The notes: generated from the letters alone by a model not told the origin. A stretch of 64,000 nucleotides of DNA from Clostridium aestuarii (GCF_026735135.1 NZ_JAPQER010000007.1:62001-126000), one strand, 5' to 3'. Counted from the first letter of the stretch, positions 53,009-61,961 are shown. Translations and numbers: made by a program.

Positions 53009-53668
53009 ATGTATTTTAATTTAATAGAAAAAGAAAATTGGAGTAGAAGGCCATATTTTGACCATTATATGAATAATGTTAGATGTACATACAGCATTAC
53101 AGCTAATATCGATATTACAGAGTTGCTTATTCAACTAAAAAAAAATAATATAAAATTATATCCTGCTTTAATCTATATGGCTGCAAAAGTAATAAATAGA
53201 CATGAAGAATTTCGTACTTGTTTTGATGAAGATGGTAATCTTGGTTATTGGGAAAATATGAACCCATGTTTTACCGTTTTTCATAAGGATGATGAAACAT
53301 TTACTAATATTTGGACAATGTATTCAGATGATTTCGGTATATTTTATCGTAATTATATTGATGATATGAAAAAATATAGTGATATAAAAAAGATTTCTGC
53401 AAAAGAAAATGAACCTAAAAACACATTTCCTATTTCTTGCACTCCTTGGGTAAGCTTTACAGGATTTAACCTAAATATTTATGCAGATGGAACATATCTT
53501 TTACCGATCATTACATATGGTAAATATTTTGAGCAAGATGGAAAACTATTATTACCACTTTCTTTACAGGTTCACCACGCTGTTTGTGATGGATACCATA
53601 CAAGCAGATTTTTCACTGAATTGCAAACACTATCTCAAAGTTGTGATGAATGGTTATTAAGCAAATAA
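53009..53668 (+). CDS. Chloramphenicol O-acetyltransferase family protein, 219 aa
   Basis: The catalytic HHAVCDGYHTSRF near the C-terminus has the HHxxxDG motif, and the start NLIEKENWSRRPYFDHYMN, IKLYPALIYMAAKVINRHEEFR and TPWVSFTGFNLNI are typical of CAT enzymes. The size equals the usual 215-220. It acetylates chloramphenicol or a related alcohol with acetyl-CoA. A TTG at 53000 lies within the ribosome binding site region, so the ATG at 53009 after GGGAG is preferred. It may confer resistance; several clostridial CAT-like proteins have other substrates. Confidence 0.9.
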   Translation: MYFNLIEKENWSRRPYFDHYMNNVRCTYSITANIDITELLIQLKKNNIKLYPALIYMAAKVINRHEEFRTCFDEDGNLGYWENMNPCFTVFHKDDETFTNIWTMYSDDFGIFYRNYIDDMKKYSDIKKISAKENEPKNTFPISCTPWVSFTGFNLNIYADGTYLLPIITYGKYFEQDGKLLLPLSLQVHHAVCDGYHTSRFFTELQTLSQSCDEWLLSK

Positions 53669-53884
53669 GCATAATTAAGGAAGTAGTTAAGACACAACAT
53701 CAAAAAATTATAAAATAAATATAATCATATTAAATATTTATTTGAAATATTGAAATATTGAAATTTTAGAAAATACAAAGTAAAATATAAACATACGAAG
53801 CAACATATATTTACAAATTTACATATTAAAAGAAATATATAGGTATTTAAATTGAAATTTCTTTTAAAACTAGGTGGGCTTTTT

Positions 53885-55381
53885 GTGTATGCAAAACAAT
53901 TAAATACAGATGATTATATAAAAGATATTGTGAGAAATCTTAATACAAAATATGTGGAAATTACAGCAGATAATTGTGCAGTAGGACAAGCTGTAAGTTA
54001 CTTAAAAACCTTACACAGTAGTGATGATGGATATATAACTATAGCTGTTAAAAGAGAAAATGTTTGGCATCAGTATCACTATAAAGAAGATGAAATTGAA
54101 AAGAACATAGGAAAATTATTGAGTATAGAGGATATAAATCTGTATGTTTCACCAAACAGTTTTTATAAGCCTTTTAGAAGAATAGAAAATGTTAGGAAGT
54201 TAAATTCTTTATACATAGATTTAGATTATTATAATTTAGAAGTTTATAAAGACCTTACAAAGGATCAGATAATATGGCAGCTGGAGCAGGATTATTTAGG
54301 ACATAAGGTTCCTGAAGCTAGTTTTATAGTTATAACTGGACGAGGAATTGCGATTTATTGGCTTATAGAGCCAGTTCCATATAAGGCACTTCCTTTATGG
54401 AATGCAGTTCAAAAGTATTTTTTAAAGCAGCTAAAAGAAATAGGAGCTGATTCAAAGTCAATAGATGCAGCTAGGGTAATGAGATTATCAGGATCTACAA
54501 ATCAAAAGAATGGACATGCTGTAAAGTTTTTAATTTGTGGTCAAGATAGATATAATTTAAGGGAAATACAGAAAGAGTATCTTCCAACGCTTACTCCTTA
54601 TGTTAAGAATCCTGTTTTTAAAAGAAGAGGAAGACAAGCTAAAGTTGTTAAGCTGTTTACAGTATACAAACTTCACTATGCTAGGCTTATGGATATTGTG
54701 AAGCTTCAGGAATTAAGAAACGGCTATTGTAGAAATGAAAATGGTGAATTGATTAAAACAGGACAAAGAGAGTTTATGTGTTTTTTATATAGATATTGGG
54801 AATGTTGTTTTACAAATGATTTAAATAAGGCTGTAAAAGACACTTTAGACTTTAATAAGGGGTTCATATCACCTTTAAGTGAAAATGAAGTTATAAGCCA
54901 AACTAGAGCAGCGGAAAATGCATATAAAGAATGGAGGCTGAATGATTTTAATATTACAAAGAAAAAAGATGGTTCTGATGAAATAGAAATTGATGAAGAA
55001 TTAAAGAAAAAAGCTAATAAGGTTAGAAAGAATCGTAAGGGTTATGCTCTTTTAGGATACAATTATACCAATGAAACCCTAATAAAGCAGCTCTGCATTA
55101 CGGAAGATGAGATGAAAGAGCTTAAGACGATTATTAGTAAAAAAGAGGTTAAAATAAGAACTAATATGAGAACCAATGAATATAACAAAGCTAAATTTAA
55201 AAATCAAAGAAGAGATGAAAAAGGATTTACAAAGAGAGAGCAATCGAAATTGGAGAATATGAAGGTTATTAGAGGTTTAAAGGGTAAAGGATTAACTCAA
55301 AGGGAAATAGCTAAGGAAGTAGGGGTAAGTACAAGAACAGTTAAAGTCTATTATAAAGAATTCAATAAACAAATTATGTAA
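53885..55381 (+). CDS. Primase-like (AEP superfamily) plasmid replication protein with C-terminal HTH, 498 aa
   Basis: The core has LNSLYIDLDYYNLEVYKDL (a DxD-type metal site), EASFIVITGRGIAIYWLIEPVP and SIDAARVMRLSGSTNQKNG, the three elements of archaeo-eukaryotic primase-like proteins on plasmids. The C-terminus carries a homeodomain-like helix-turn-helix, GLTQREIAKEVGVSTRTVKVYY. The GTG at 53885 after AGGTGG is preferred to a TTG at 53852. It probably primes DNA synthesis for a plasmid. With the two iteron initiators it is a third replication function in the window. Confidence 0.75.
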   Translation: MYAKQLNTDDYIKDIVRNLNTKYVEITADNCAVGQAVSYLKTLHSSDDGYITIAVKRENVWHQYHYKEDEIEKNIGKLLSIEDINLYVSPNSFYKPFRRIENVRKLNSLYIDLDYYNLEVYKDLTKDQIIWQLEQDYLGHKVPEASFIVITGRGIAIYWLIEPVPYKALPLWNAVQKYFLKQLKEIGADSKSIDAARVMRLSGSTNQKNGHAVKFLICGQDRYNLREIQKEYLPTLTPYVKNPVFKRRGRQAKVVKLFTVYKLHYARLMDIVKLQELRNGYCRNENGELIKTGQREFMCFLYRYWECCFTNDLNKAVKDTLDFNKGFISPLSENEVISQTRAAENAYKEWRLNDFNITKKKDGSDEIEIDEELKKKANKVRKNRKGYALLGYNYTNETLIKQLCITEDEMKELKTIISKKEVKIRTNMRTNEYNKAKFKNQRRDEKGFTKREQSKLENMKVIRGLKGKGLTQREIAKEVGVSTRTVKVYYKEFNKQIM

Positions 55382-55495
55382 TAAATGTAAAAAATATAGG
55401 TGAAGTGAAACATTCACTATTATATTATGTGGGCTTTAGCCTGAGGGTTTTTAGGTAAACAATTAATATATTTTGATAGAAAGGAGTATATAGTG

Positions 55496-55584
55496 ATGAA
55501 AAAAAGCCACTTTTTAAAATATTTAGTATCTTAAGTTTAGTTGGAATAATAATTTGTGGAATTGAATCATTCAAGAGAAAATAG
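55496..55584 (+). pseudogene. Small membrane protein gene with frameshift in an A-run
   Basis: AAGGAG precedes ATGAAAAAAAGCC. As read the frame stops after 12 codons. One base less in the run of seven A would give a product of about 29 residues reading KPLFKIFSILSLVGIIICG and SFKRK, a membrane segment with a basic tail. It may be a phase-variable or simply broken gene. Confidence 0.45.
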
Positions 55585-55606
55585 GTGGGTTGGTGTTAGG
55601 CATAAT

Positions 55607-55644
55607 AACATTACTTAGAAGTTAATAAACTTCCAAGTAATGTT
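55607..55644. terminator. Strong bidirectional hairpin
   Basis: AACATTACTT-A-GAAGTT pairs with AACTTC-C-AAGTAATGTT. It separates the small genes from the minus-strand transporter gene. Confidence 0.75.
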
Positions 55645-55676
55645 TGCTTTTGATTTGAATTTTTATAACATAACTA

Positions 55677-56603
55677 CTAATTTTCAACGTTTGAATTTAA
55701 TTTTAGTTCTTTTGATTTTTCTACTGGTTGATTATACCTTAAGAATAAAAATATACCAAACAAAATAATGCTAGAACCAATGAGTTGTTGAGTGGTAACT
55801 ACTTCTCCAAGAATAAAGTATGCGAGTATACATGTTCCAATGGGTTCCCCTAAAATGCTCATTGAAATCGTTGAAGTATTTAGCCATTTAATTAGCCAGT
55901 TTAAAATTGTCTGTCCCAATATTGTTGAAATAAATGCTAAACCCAAAAAACACATCCAATCCGATGATGGATATCCGGTTAGGGGATATCCAAGAATAAG
56001 TGAATATCCTAGTAAGAATAAGGCACTTGTGGAATAGGCGATTAAGGCATATGTAATAAGAGACAAAACTTTTCTTAGATATTGACCAATAAAAAAATAA
56101 ACCGTTATTGTTACAGCACCTAGCAAAGCAAGCATATCACCAAATAATGCTTGACCACCAATTTTAAAATCACCCCATCCAATTATAAAGCTGCCAACTA
56201 GCGCTAGGATTCCTCCACCAATTGCAAATCCTTTTAACTTTTCTCCAAATAAAAAATATCCTCCAATAAATGCAAATAACGGTTGAAGAGTAACAAATAC
56301 CGTTGAACTTGCTACAGAAGTAAAATGCAAAGATTCAAACCAAAGTCCATAATGAAAAGCAAGAAAAGCTCCAGAAAGACTACCTAAGAGCCATTGTTTT
56401 CTCGTTAAATTTTGTATTTCTTGAAAAGTTCCTTTCTGAAGAAACAACATAGGTAATAAAAGAAAAGTAGAAAACATCATACGATAAGTAGCTATAATTG
56501 GTGCAGGTGCACTTGAAAGCTTTACAAATATAGCAGATGTTGAAAGAGCAAAAACTCCAATAAATAAGAATAAATAAAGTGAAAAACTTCGTGTATTGTT
56601 CAT
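55677..56603 (-). CDS. EamA-family (DMT) transporter, 308 aa
   Basis: Ten hydrophobic helices in two EamA repeats of five are visible. Repeat 1 starts FLFIGVFALSTSAIFVKLSSAPAPIIATYRMMFS, and repeat 2 includes AFISTILGQTILNWLIKWLNTSTISMSILGEPIGTCILAYFILGEVV, which is highly typical. It lies in the membrane and exports or exchanges small metabolites; the substrate is unknown. AGGAGG precedes the ATG. Single gene. Confidence 0.93.
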   Translation of the reverse strand: MNNTRSFSLYLFLFIGVFALSTSAIFVKLSSAPAPIIATYRMMFSTFLLLPMLFLQKGTFQEIQNLTRKQWLLGSLSGAFLAFHYGLWFESLHFTSVASSTVFVTLQPLFAFIGGYFLFGEKLKGFAIGGGILALVGSFIIGWGDFKIGGQALFGDMLALLGAVTITVYFFIGQYLRKVLSLITYALIAYSTSALFLLGYSLILGYPLTGYPSSDWMCFLGLAFISTILGQTILNWLIKWLNTSTISMSILGEPIGTCILAYFILGEVVTTQQLIGSSIILFGIFLFLRYNQPVEKSKELKLNSNVEN

Positions 56604-56722
56604 AATAGTCCTCCTAGTTTGTTTTGAAACGTAATAAACATGCTGATATTATATAATACATTTTTAGTATACACAAAGTTTTTTGCACTGTGTTTTAAAT
56701 TATATCAAGATAAGGAACTTTA

Positions 56723-57634
56723 TTAATAATATTTATCTATAAATACTTTCATCTGTTTGTAAAGTGGTTCCCAGTCTTCTTTTAATTCTTCTATTACGCC
56801 ATAATAATTGCCCCGTATACTTGAATAAAAAGTATTTGTAACAATATCTCCAAGGTACTTTTTAGTAAAACCTGTAATCGGCTCAATTTGTTTAAGTCCG
56901 TTAATTAGTTTTGGAATCCATGGATATAGTATGGGAAGAGCATATGAGACCTGAACCTCTTTTTGGTAATCTTCCAGCTCTTTTTCAACTTGCATAACAT
57001 CTATGTTAAGTTGGGTTAGTCTTTGGATGTCTTGATCTGTTTTTTTCTTCTTTGTTGATAGAGCAGTATATTCTTTTACAAGTCCCGGTAACCTGCCTAT
57101 CCAGTTATCAAATTTTGGTGTGAGATTCTTGTCTTTTATTTTTTTATATACTTGCTGTAAGGCTAGTTTATTGCCAAGCACTTTCAATGATTCTTTTCTA
57201 ATATCATCAAATTTCTTATTGCTTTCATCTAAATAGTTAACTAAATTTATTATTTTGGTAATTATTTTCTTTTCTGTTTCTCCAAAGTATTCTAATCCTT
57301 TAGGAAGTTCATAAAGGAATAAAGCTAAGGGAAGTGCTTTCCCTGAAAGCATTATAAATGCAAGTTTGGTTATTTGACTCCAACCATAGATGGTATCACG
57401 TAATATAGATCCCATATTATAAAGAGCAGCAGCTTCTCTTGATGCAGTGAAAGCTTTATTAAAACCTGCATTAATACCTTTTTCTTTTTTTGCACTATCA
57501 ATTAGATTTTTAACTCTCACATATCCCTTTGGCAATTTTGATACATCTTTTTCATAGCCTGATAAATAAGACTGTGCTTGCTTAACAATTTCTTCATTTC
57601 TATAAGGGTAATAATAATTCATATTAGTAAACAT
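56723..57634 (-). CDS. Helical protein of unknown function, 303 aa
   Basis: Mostly alpha-helical with one hydrophobic stretch at about residues 92-112 (LAFIMLSGKALPLALFLYELP) and a long coiled-coil-like region with KKKTDQDIQRLTQLNIDVMQVEKELEDYQ (about 195-225). No signal sequence. It is divergent to the helical 165-aa protein at 57763, 128 bases away, and may form a pair with it. The general shape (long helices plus a short hydrophobic hairpin) is seen in alpha pore-forming proteins, but no family motif supports that. Confidence 0.55.
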   Translation of the reverse strand: MFTNMNYYYPYRNEEIVKQAQSYLSGYEKDVSKLPKGYVRVKNLIDSAKKEKGINAGFNKAFTASREAAALYNMGSILRDTIYGWSQITKLAFIMLSGKALPLALFLYELPKGLEYFGETEKKIITKIINLVNYLDESNKKFDDIRKESLKVLGNKLALQQVYKKIKDKNLTPKFDNWIGRLPGLVKEYTALSTKKKKTDQDIQRLTQLNIDVMQVEKELEDYQKEVQVSYALPILYPWIPKLINGLKQIEPITGFTKKYLGDIVTNTFYSSIRGNYYGVIEELKEDWEPLYKQMKVFIDKYY

Positions 57635-57762
57635 AAATAAGTAACTCCTAAGGTCTTTTTTTATAGTATATGAGATAATCTTTAGTTTGTTATTGTGTTC
57701 ACTATTGGTTTTCCAAAAGCATATTATTTAAATGTATAAAGATACTTTTGGAGGAATTACTT

Positions 57763-58260
57763 ATGTGGAGATATAACGTTTTTAATTATTATACTATGTA
57801 TCAAAGGCAGCTAGAGTATACCATACAGTTAAAGTATATAGATGCATTTACTAAATATATGTCCAAATTGAAAAGGCAGATGTATCAAATTGATGAAGAT
57901 ATAGATGTATTAAAGAGTAATTTAGATAGTGCTAAATATGACCAAGAAGATACTGTTGAAGCTATGATTTTTAGCGGTAAGGATTTATCAAAAGTTGAAG
58001 AATTAAAGTTTAAAGTAGATAAATTTTGTGAACTTGTTCAATATTTTGATACAATAGGAAGAATACTTATGGAAAAATTTCCATTGTTACAACAGGGATT
58101 TTTTCCACAAATTATGCAGTTAAAACCTGCTTGTAAAAGGTTTAAAAAAGAGGTTCAACAAATGCTGGGAGGAAGTACAGCTATATTTACAATTAAGGAA
58201 AAAGAGTTACAAGAACAGGAAGAAATTATAGCTTCTGAAACTGTAGATATATTAACATGA
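57763..58260 (+). CDS. Coiled-coil protein of unknown function, 165 aa
   Basis: A TTG at 57748 precedes the GGAGG of the ATG at 57763, so the latter is used. The product begins MWRYNVFNYYTMYQRQLEYT and continues with heptad-like helices (KYMSKLKRQMYQIDEDIDVLKSNLD) and PLLQQGFFPQIMQLKPACKRFK. No membrane segment, no known domain. Divergent to the helical gene at 56723-57634. Confidence 0.6.
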   Translation: MWRYNVFNYYTMYQRQLEYTIQLKYIDAFTKYMSKLKRQMYQIDEDIDVLKSNLDSAKYDQEDTVEAMIFSGKDLSKVEELKFKVDKFCELVQYFDTIGRILMEKFPLLQQGFFPQIMQLKPACKRFKKEVQQMLGGSTAIFTIKEKELQEQEEIIASETVDILT

Positions 58261-58380
58261 AGTGAGAATAATATTGATAATTATTAGTTGATGTGCGGTA
58301 TTAGCAAGCTGATAATTACAGATGATAGATAACAACTATAATTACTGTTTGTGCTAAATGATATTTACACAAACATTTAC

Positions 58381-58422
58381 AACACCACAAACATAAATGT
58401 AAACATATATGTTTGTGGTGTT
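58381..58422. terminator. Hairpin, second copy of the 9493 element
   Basis: AACACCACAAACATAAATG and CATATATGTTTGTGGTGTT pair with one mismatch around TAAA, nearly the same stem and loop as at 9493-9538. It follows the coiled-coil gene. Confidence 0.65.
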
Positions 58423-58551
58423 GTTTGTGTATTAACTTGTATAGTTAAGACTAACTAAATGGTATGTCTTTCTAGCATATGGAGCTGCTTTTTATATATT
58501 AAATTTATATATAGATTAAGTAACACGATGCTGTTTTTATTTAGTTAATAA

Positions 58552-58570
58552 GGTTTAATGTGGTATAATT
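58552..58570 (+). promoter_or_regulatory. Dispersed extended -10 promoter, copy 4
   Basis: GGTTTAATGTGGTATAATT, one base different from the consensus copies, about 150 bases before the DUF3888-like gene. No other gene is seen in 58423-58719. Confidence 0.6.
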
Positions 58571-58719
58571 GGATATGGCTTGTTAGTATGCAATGTAAAA
58601 AAATTATGTCATAACAAGCATAAATGTATTAAAACATAATCGTAAAATTAAGCGTAACAGTATAAATCCACTGATAAGAGAAACTCTATATTATAGAAAA
58701 CTCTTTGGAGGTGGTATTT

Positions 58720-59184
58720 TTGAAAAAAATTGTGTTTGTGATAAGTCTTTTAGCAGTAATAACGTCTTTTTCAACTCCATGTTCTGCATATGAGTTAATC
58801 ATAAAAGAACCACCTAAAATTGAGCAACCACAGTTAACAGAGAACTGAAAGGAAATTATTTATAGAGACGTAATTACTTCATTGCTTGTACCATATATAC
58901 AAAAAGAAATAAATAATTATTACAAAGAATATTTAACAGAATCTCCAATGATTTTTGCGTATAGTATTGATATAGTAAGTGCTAAAAGAAAATGGAAAAC
59001 TGGATATTTAATCGAATTGGAAGTTATAGCACATCCATACGTTGGAGCACATAATACTGTTGGAGATGAAAGGCTAATAATTGAAACGGGAGGGCTTGGT
59101 TCTGTTGAAATTAAGAAATTTGAACATATTAAAAGTTATCCACTGCCACCACACTTGCAACACATAATAAAGAAACCATATTAA
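58720..59184 (+). pseudogene. DUF3888-like secreted protein gene with in-frame TGA
   Basis: Starting at the TTG 58720 (GGAGGTGG upstream), the frame gives a signal peptide KKIVFVISLLAVITSFSTPCSA and YELIIKEPPKIEQPQLTEN, then a TGA (58846-58848). It then stays open to 59184: KEIIYRDVITSLLVPYIQKEINNYYKEYL...GAHNTVGDERLIIE. The second part is the DUF3888 pattern. The TGA splits a single secreted protein, so the gene is either dead or read through. A downstream TTG could only make a fragment without export signal. Confidence 0.7.
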
Positions 59185-59420
59185 GTACATTTAATAACAA
59201 TTTTAATACGCATATTTCATAAAAGACGATATAAAAAGCTAATATTAAACGGAACAGTTAAGGCATAATAGCAAAATATTGTGAAGGTACTTAATACATA
59301 TAGTTCCTGCCGCTATAAAGAAAAACAGTGTCTGATAGCACTTGTCTAAAGTTATGAATTAAGAGAGCTTCAAGAGTCACTGCACCTGATACAGCTATAT
59401 TATATGAGGAGGAATTAACT

Positions 59421-59558
59421 ATGTTATCTATAGAATCAATTGATCCATTTCTAATGCAGTTAGTAATTATTCCATTCATAACTATTGGAGGTGGAGTGTT
59501 AGCATCAGTATTTTCCAAGAAGGTTTGTGTTTTGTCTATTTCAGAATATCTTATATAA
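59421..59558 (+). CDS. Small membrane protein, 45 aa
   Basis: GAGGAGGAATTAACT precedes ATG. The product MLSIESIDPFLMQLVIIPFI continues into TIGGGVLASVFSKKV, one membrane helix, then a short tail. The excellent ribosome binding site supports translation. Role unknown. Confidence 0.5.
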   Translation: MLSIESIDPFLMQLVIIPFITIGGGVLASVFSKKVCVLSISEYLI

Positions 59559-59683
59559 TTTTAGTATATATAAAACGATAGTTTAACTCACAGTTGTCAG
59601 AGATTGCGTGGCAAATATACTAAAATGAGTTATGGCAAAATTGATAGTTATTTTGAAGTAATATAGCTAAGGAGGAAAATAAT

Positions 59684-59950
59684 ATGGATTTTAAAAATGA
59701 AAACTCAAAAATATATTTTTTAATAAATATATTTTCAATACTTGTAGGTATTATGTGTATTATGTATTTTACAACTGATATTGATACCATATTTAAATTT
59801 AAAATATTTAATATAGCACTATTATTTGGGGGCTTGAATGGTATTTTAGTAGGCACACAAAAAGTAGTTGCTCAAAATAATAAAGAAGGTTACTTAAATT
59901 ATTTTTCATCAATACTGTTTATTTCATGGTTTATAAGTTTGCAATGTTAA
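59684..59950 (+). CDS. Three-helix membrane protein, 88 aa
   Basis: AAGGAGGAAAATAAT precedes ATG. Hydrophobic segments at about residues 10-28, 38-60 and 72-86. There is no known motif (IYFLINIFSILVGIMCIMYF, IALLFGGLNGILVG). It lies among small genes without clear promoter. Confidence 0.6.
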   Translation: MDFKNENSKIYFLINIFSILVGIMCIMYFTTDIDTIFKFKIFNIALLFGGLNGILVGTQKVVAQNNKEGYLNYFSSILFISWFISLQC

Positions 59951-60108
59951 TAATTTACGCCAAAATCAGCAACCATATATTTTTAGCACATACCGTTCAA
60001 TTAAAACGTTTAAGTAATCATAACAATCTTTTTGTAACCTAGGTTACCGATTTTAACTAATAAAAATGATATATTGGTTAAAATAAGATATGAAAGTGAG
60101 GAGTTATA

Positions 60109-60432
60109 ATGATTGAAAAGGTATTTAAATATAGTGTTACAGATGAAAAAGCGGTGGAGAAGATTATAATGGATGAGAATATTAATTATATCCATATGGT
60201 ATTTAACAAAGACCAAGGACTACCAGAGCATTTTTCAAACTCAAATGTTTATATGACAATACTCAGAGGTACATTATCGATAAGACTAGATGAACAAGAT
60301 ATGCACGAATATAGCAAAGGTGATCTTTTACAAATACCATATAATACAAAGATGAATGTAAACAATTTACATGATGAAGTTTTAGAATTGATTGTAGTTA
60401 AAGCACCAGCTCCTGCAAATTATAAAAGGTAA
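60109..60432 (+). CDS. Cupin-domain protein, 107 aa
   Basis: A single small cupin: NYIHMVFNKDQGLPEHFSNSNVYMTILRGTLSIRLDEQDMHEYSKGDLLQIPYNTKMNV. One His of the usual metal set (PEHFS) is present, with others replaced. It may bind a small ligand or metal. GAGGAG lies before the ATG. Confidence 0.8.
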   Translation: MIEKVFKYSVTDEKAVEKIIMDENINYIHMVFNKDQGLPEHFSNSNVYMTILRGTLSIRLDEQDMHEYSKGDLLQIPYNTKMNVNNLHDEVLELIVVKAPAPANYKR

Positions 60433-60543
60433 AGTAAGAATCAAAGAAATAGTTAAGTTATAATAGCAAGGGATAAATGTGATAGAAGCTTAAGTTTAAT
60501 AAAATAAGATAGGTTATAAAAACCAAAAACTTATAAGTAAAAA

Positions 60544-60573
60544 ATATCACGATACTAAGATGGATCGTGATAT
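60544..60573 (-). terminator. Terminator after the fic gene
   Basis: ATATCACGAT pairs with ATCGTGATAT and is flanked by AT-rich sequence. It immediately follows the stop of the fic gene on the minus strand. Confidence 0.75.
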
Positions 60574-60574
60574 T

Positions 60575-61819
60575 TTATTCGAATTCTATAAAACTTTCTT
60601 CAATATCTTTTATAATATGTCCAAGCTTATTAAATTTATAAACATATTTTTTACCTACTTTGGTTTTCTTGAAAAAACCTAGAGTTACAAGTTCATTTAA
60701 ATCAGTTCTAGATGTTTCATAGGATATTTTGTTTTTCTTTTTGTATTCATCAATAATCATTATATTTTTATTAGCAGTTATAAAGTAGTTTATTATTTTA
60801 GTTTGGCGCTTATTTAGCATTATTCCTGCTTTTTCTAAAAGATCTTTGAGAAGTTTTTTCCCAAATTCCTTTGTGAACTGTTCTTTTATTCTTTGTATTG
60901 ATTTAACTATCATATTTAGATAATAATCAATAAAATAGGTTAAATCGCTTTGGTAAACTTCAGTATTTTCAATAGATGTATAGTATTTGTTTCTTTCTTC
61001 ATTTATAAGGTTTGATATTGAGAAAAACTTGAAGAAATCATATCCCTGTTGTAATAAATACATGTATGATATAGCTCTAGCAGTTCGCCCATTTCCATCG
61101 AAAAACGGATGTATATATACAAAATAAAAATGTATTATACAAGCTTTTATTAAAGGGTGTAGTTCAGTGTTATTGTTTATAAAATCTAATAGATCATCCA
61201 TAAGAGTTTGTACTTTAGTATGATCAGGAGCTTTATAACTAAAACAACCTCGTTTTGTATCCCAAACACCTACAAAGTCAGTTCTATATTTTTCAACTAT
61301 CTCATCTTCTTTTAATGTGTCTTCAGTAAGTATTTTGTAAATAGATAATAGCATATCTTCATTTAATGGATTTTGCATATTTCTTAATATATATTGTAGT
61401 GCATCAAAATTATTAATTATCATTTGTTCATTTTTATCTTTAGGAGGCAAGTTATTTTCCACCATTTCTTTTGTTCTTTTTTTAGTAGAAAATGCTCCTT
61501 CAATAACACTTGAATTATAAGCCTCATCTATTAAAGAATCTAATATTACGGATGCTTCAACATCCCACGGAATGGATTTAAATAGGTCTTCAGTAGCTGA
61601 AGTCTCTATTATGGATATATACTTTTTTATATTATCAGTTATATTAAACCAAAAATTATTATCACTTTGATCTTTAAGAGGAATATTGATTGAAGTGTTT
61701 TTTCGACTTTCCATCAATTCGTTCCAAAATTCATTTAAATTAAATGTACTAGGTAATCTATATTGTAATTCTTTTTTTGTAAAGTATCGTTTGTTAAATT
61801 CATTTATCATATTCTGCAT
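60575..61819 (-). CDS. Fic-domain protein with inhibitory helix and C-terminal winged helix, 414 aa
   Basis: The Fic core contains HPFFDGNGRTARAISYMYL, an intact HPFx(D/E)GNGR catalytic loop, so it should AMPylate (or otherwise modify) a protein hydroxyl. An inhibitory helix motif S-x-x-x-E-G (SSVIEGAFSTKKR, about residue 95) lies before the core, making this a self-inhibited class II Fic. The C-terminus (about 350-414) is a winged helix typical of the DUF4172/Fic-HTH proteins. GTG codons at 61834 and 61831 lie in the ribosome binding region, so the ATG at 61819 is favoured. Confidence 0.9.
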   Translation of the reverse strand: MQNMINEFNKRYFTKKELQYRLPSTFNLNEFWNELMESRKNTSINIPLKDQSDNNFWFNITDNIKKYISIIETSATEDLFKSIPWDVEASVILDSLIDEAYNSSVIEGAFSTKKRTKEMVENNLPPKDKNEQMIINNFDALQYILRNMQNPLNEDMLLSIYKILTEDTLKEDEIVEKYRTDFVGVWDTKRGCFSYKAPDHTKVQTLMDDLLDFINNNTELHPLIKACIIHFYFVYIHPFFDGNGRTARAISYMYLLQQGYDFFKFFSISNLINEERNKYYTSIENTEVYQSDLTYFIDYYLNMIVKSIQRIKEQFTKEFGKKLLKDLLEKAGIMLNKRQTKIINYFITANKNIMIIDEYKKKNKISYETSRTDLNELVTLGFFKKTKVGKKYVYKFNKLGHIIKDIEESFIEFE

Positions 61820-61942
61820 AAAATGGCTCACCACCTTTATTTATATTATGTATATAACTTTTAAATTTATACCATTTTACTACTAATTTACTACTAATTC
61901 AACTATTCTGTTAGTAAATCAGAGATTTAGTTTATATCATAA

Positions 61943-61961
61943 GGTTTAATATAGTATAATT
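61943..61961 (+). promoter_or_regulatory. Dispersed extended -10 promoter, copy 5
   Basis: GGTTTAATATAGTATAATT, one base off the consensus (losing the G of the TG element), 60 bases upstream of the acetyltransferase gene at 62023. Confidence 0.55.
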
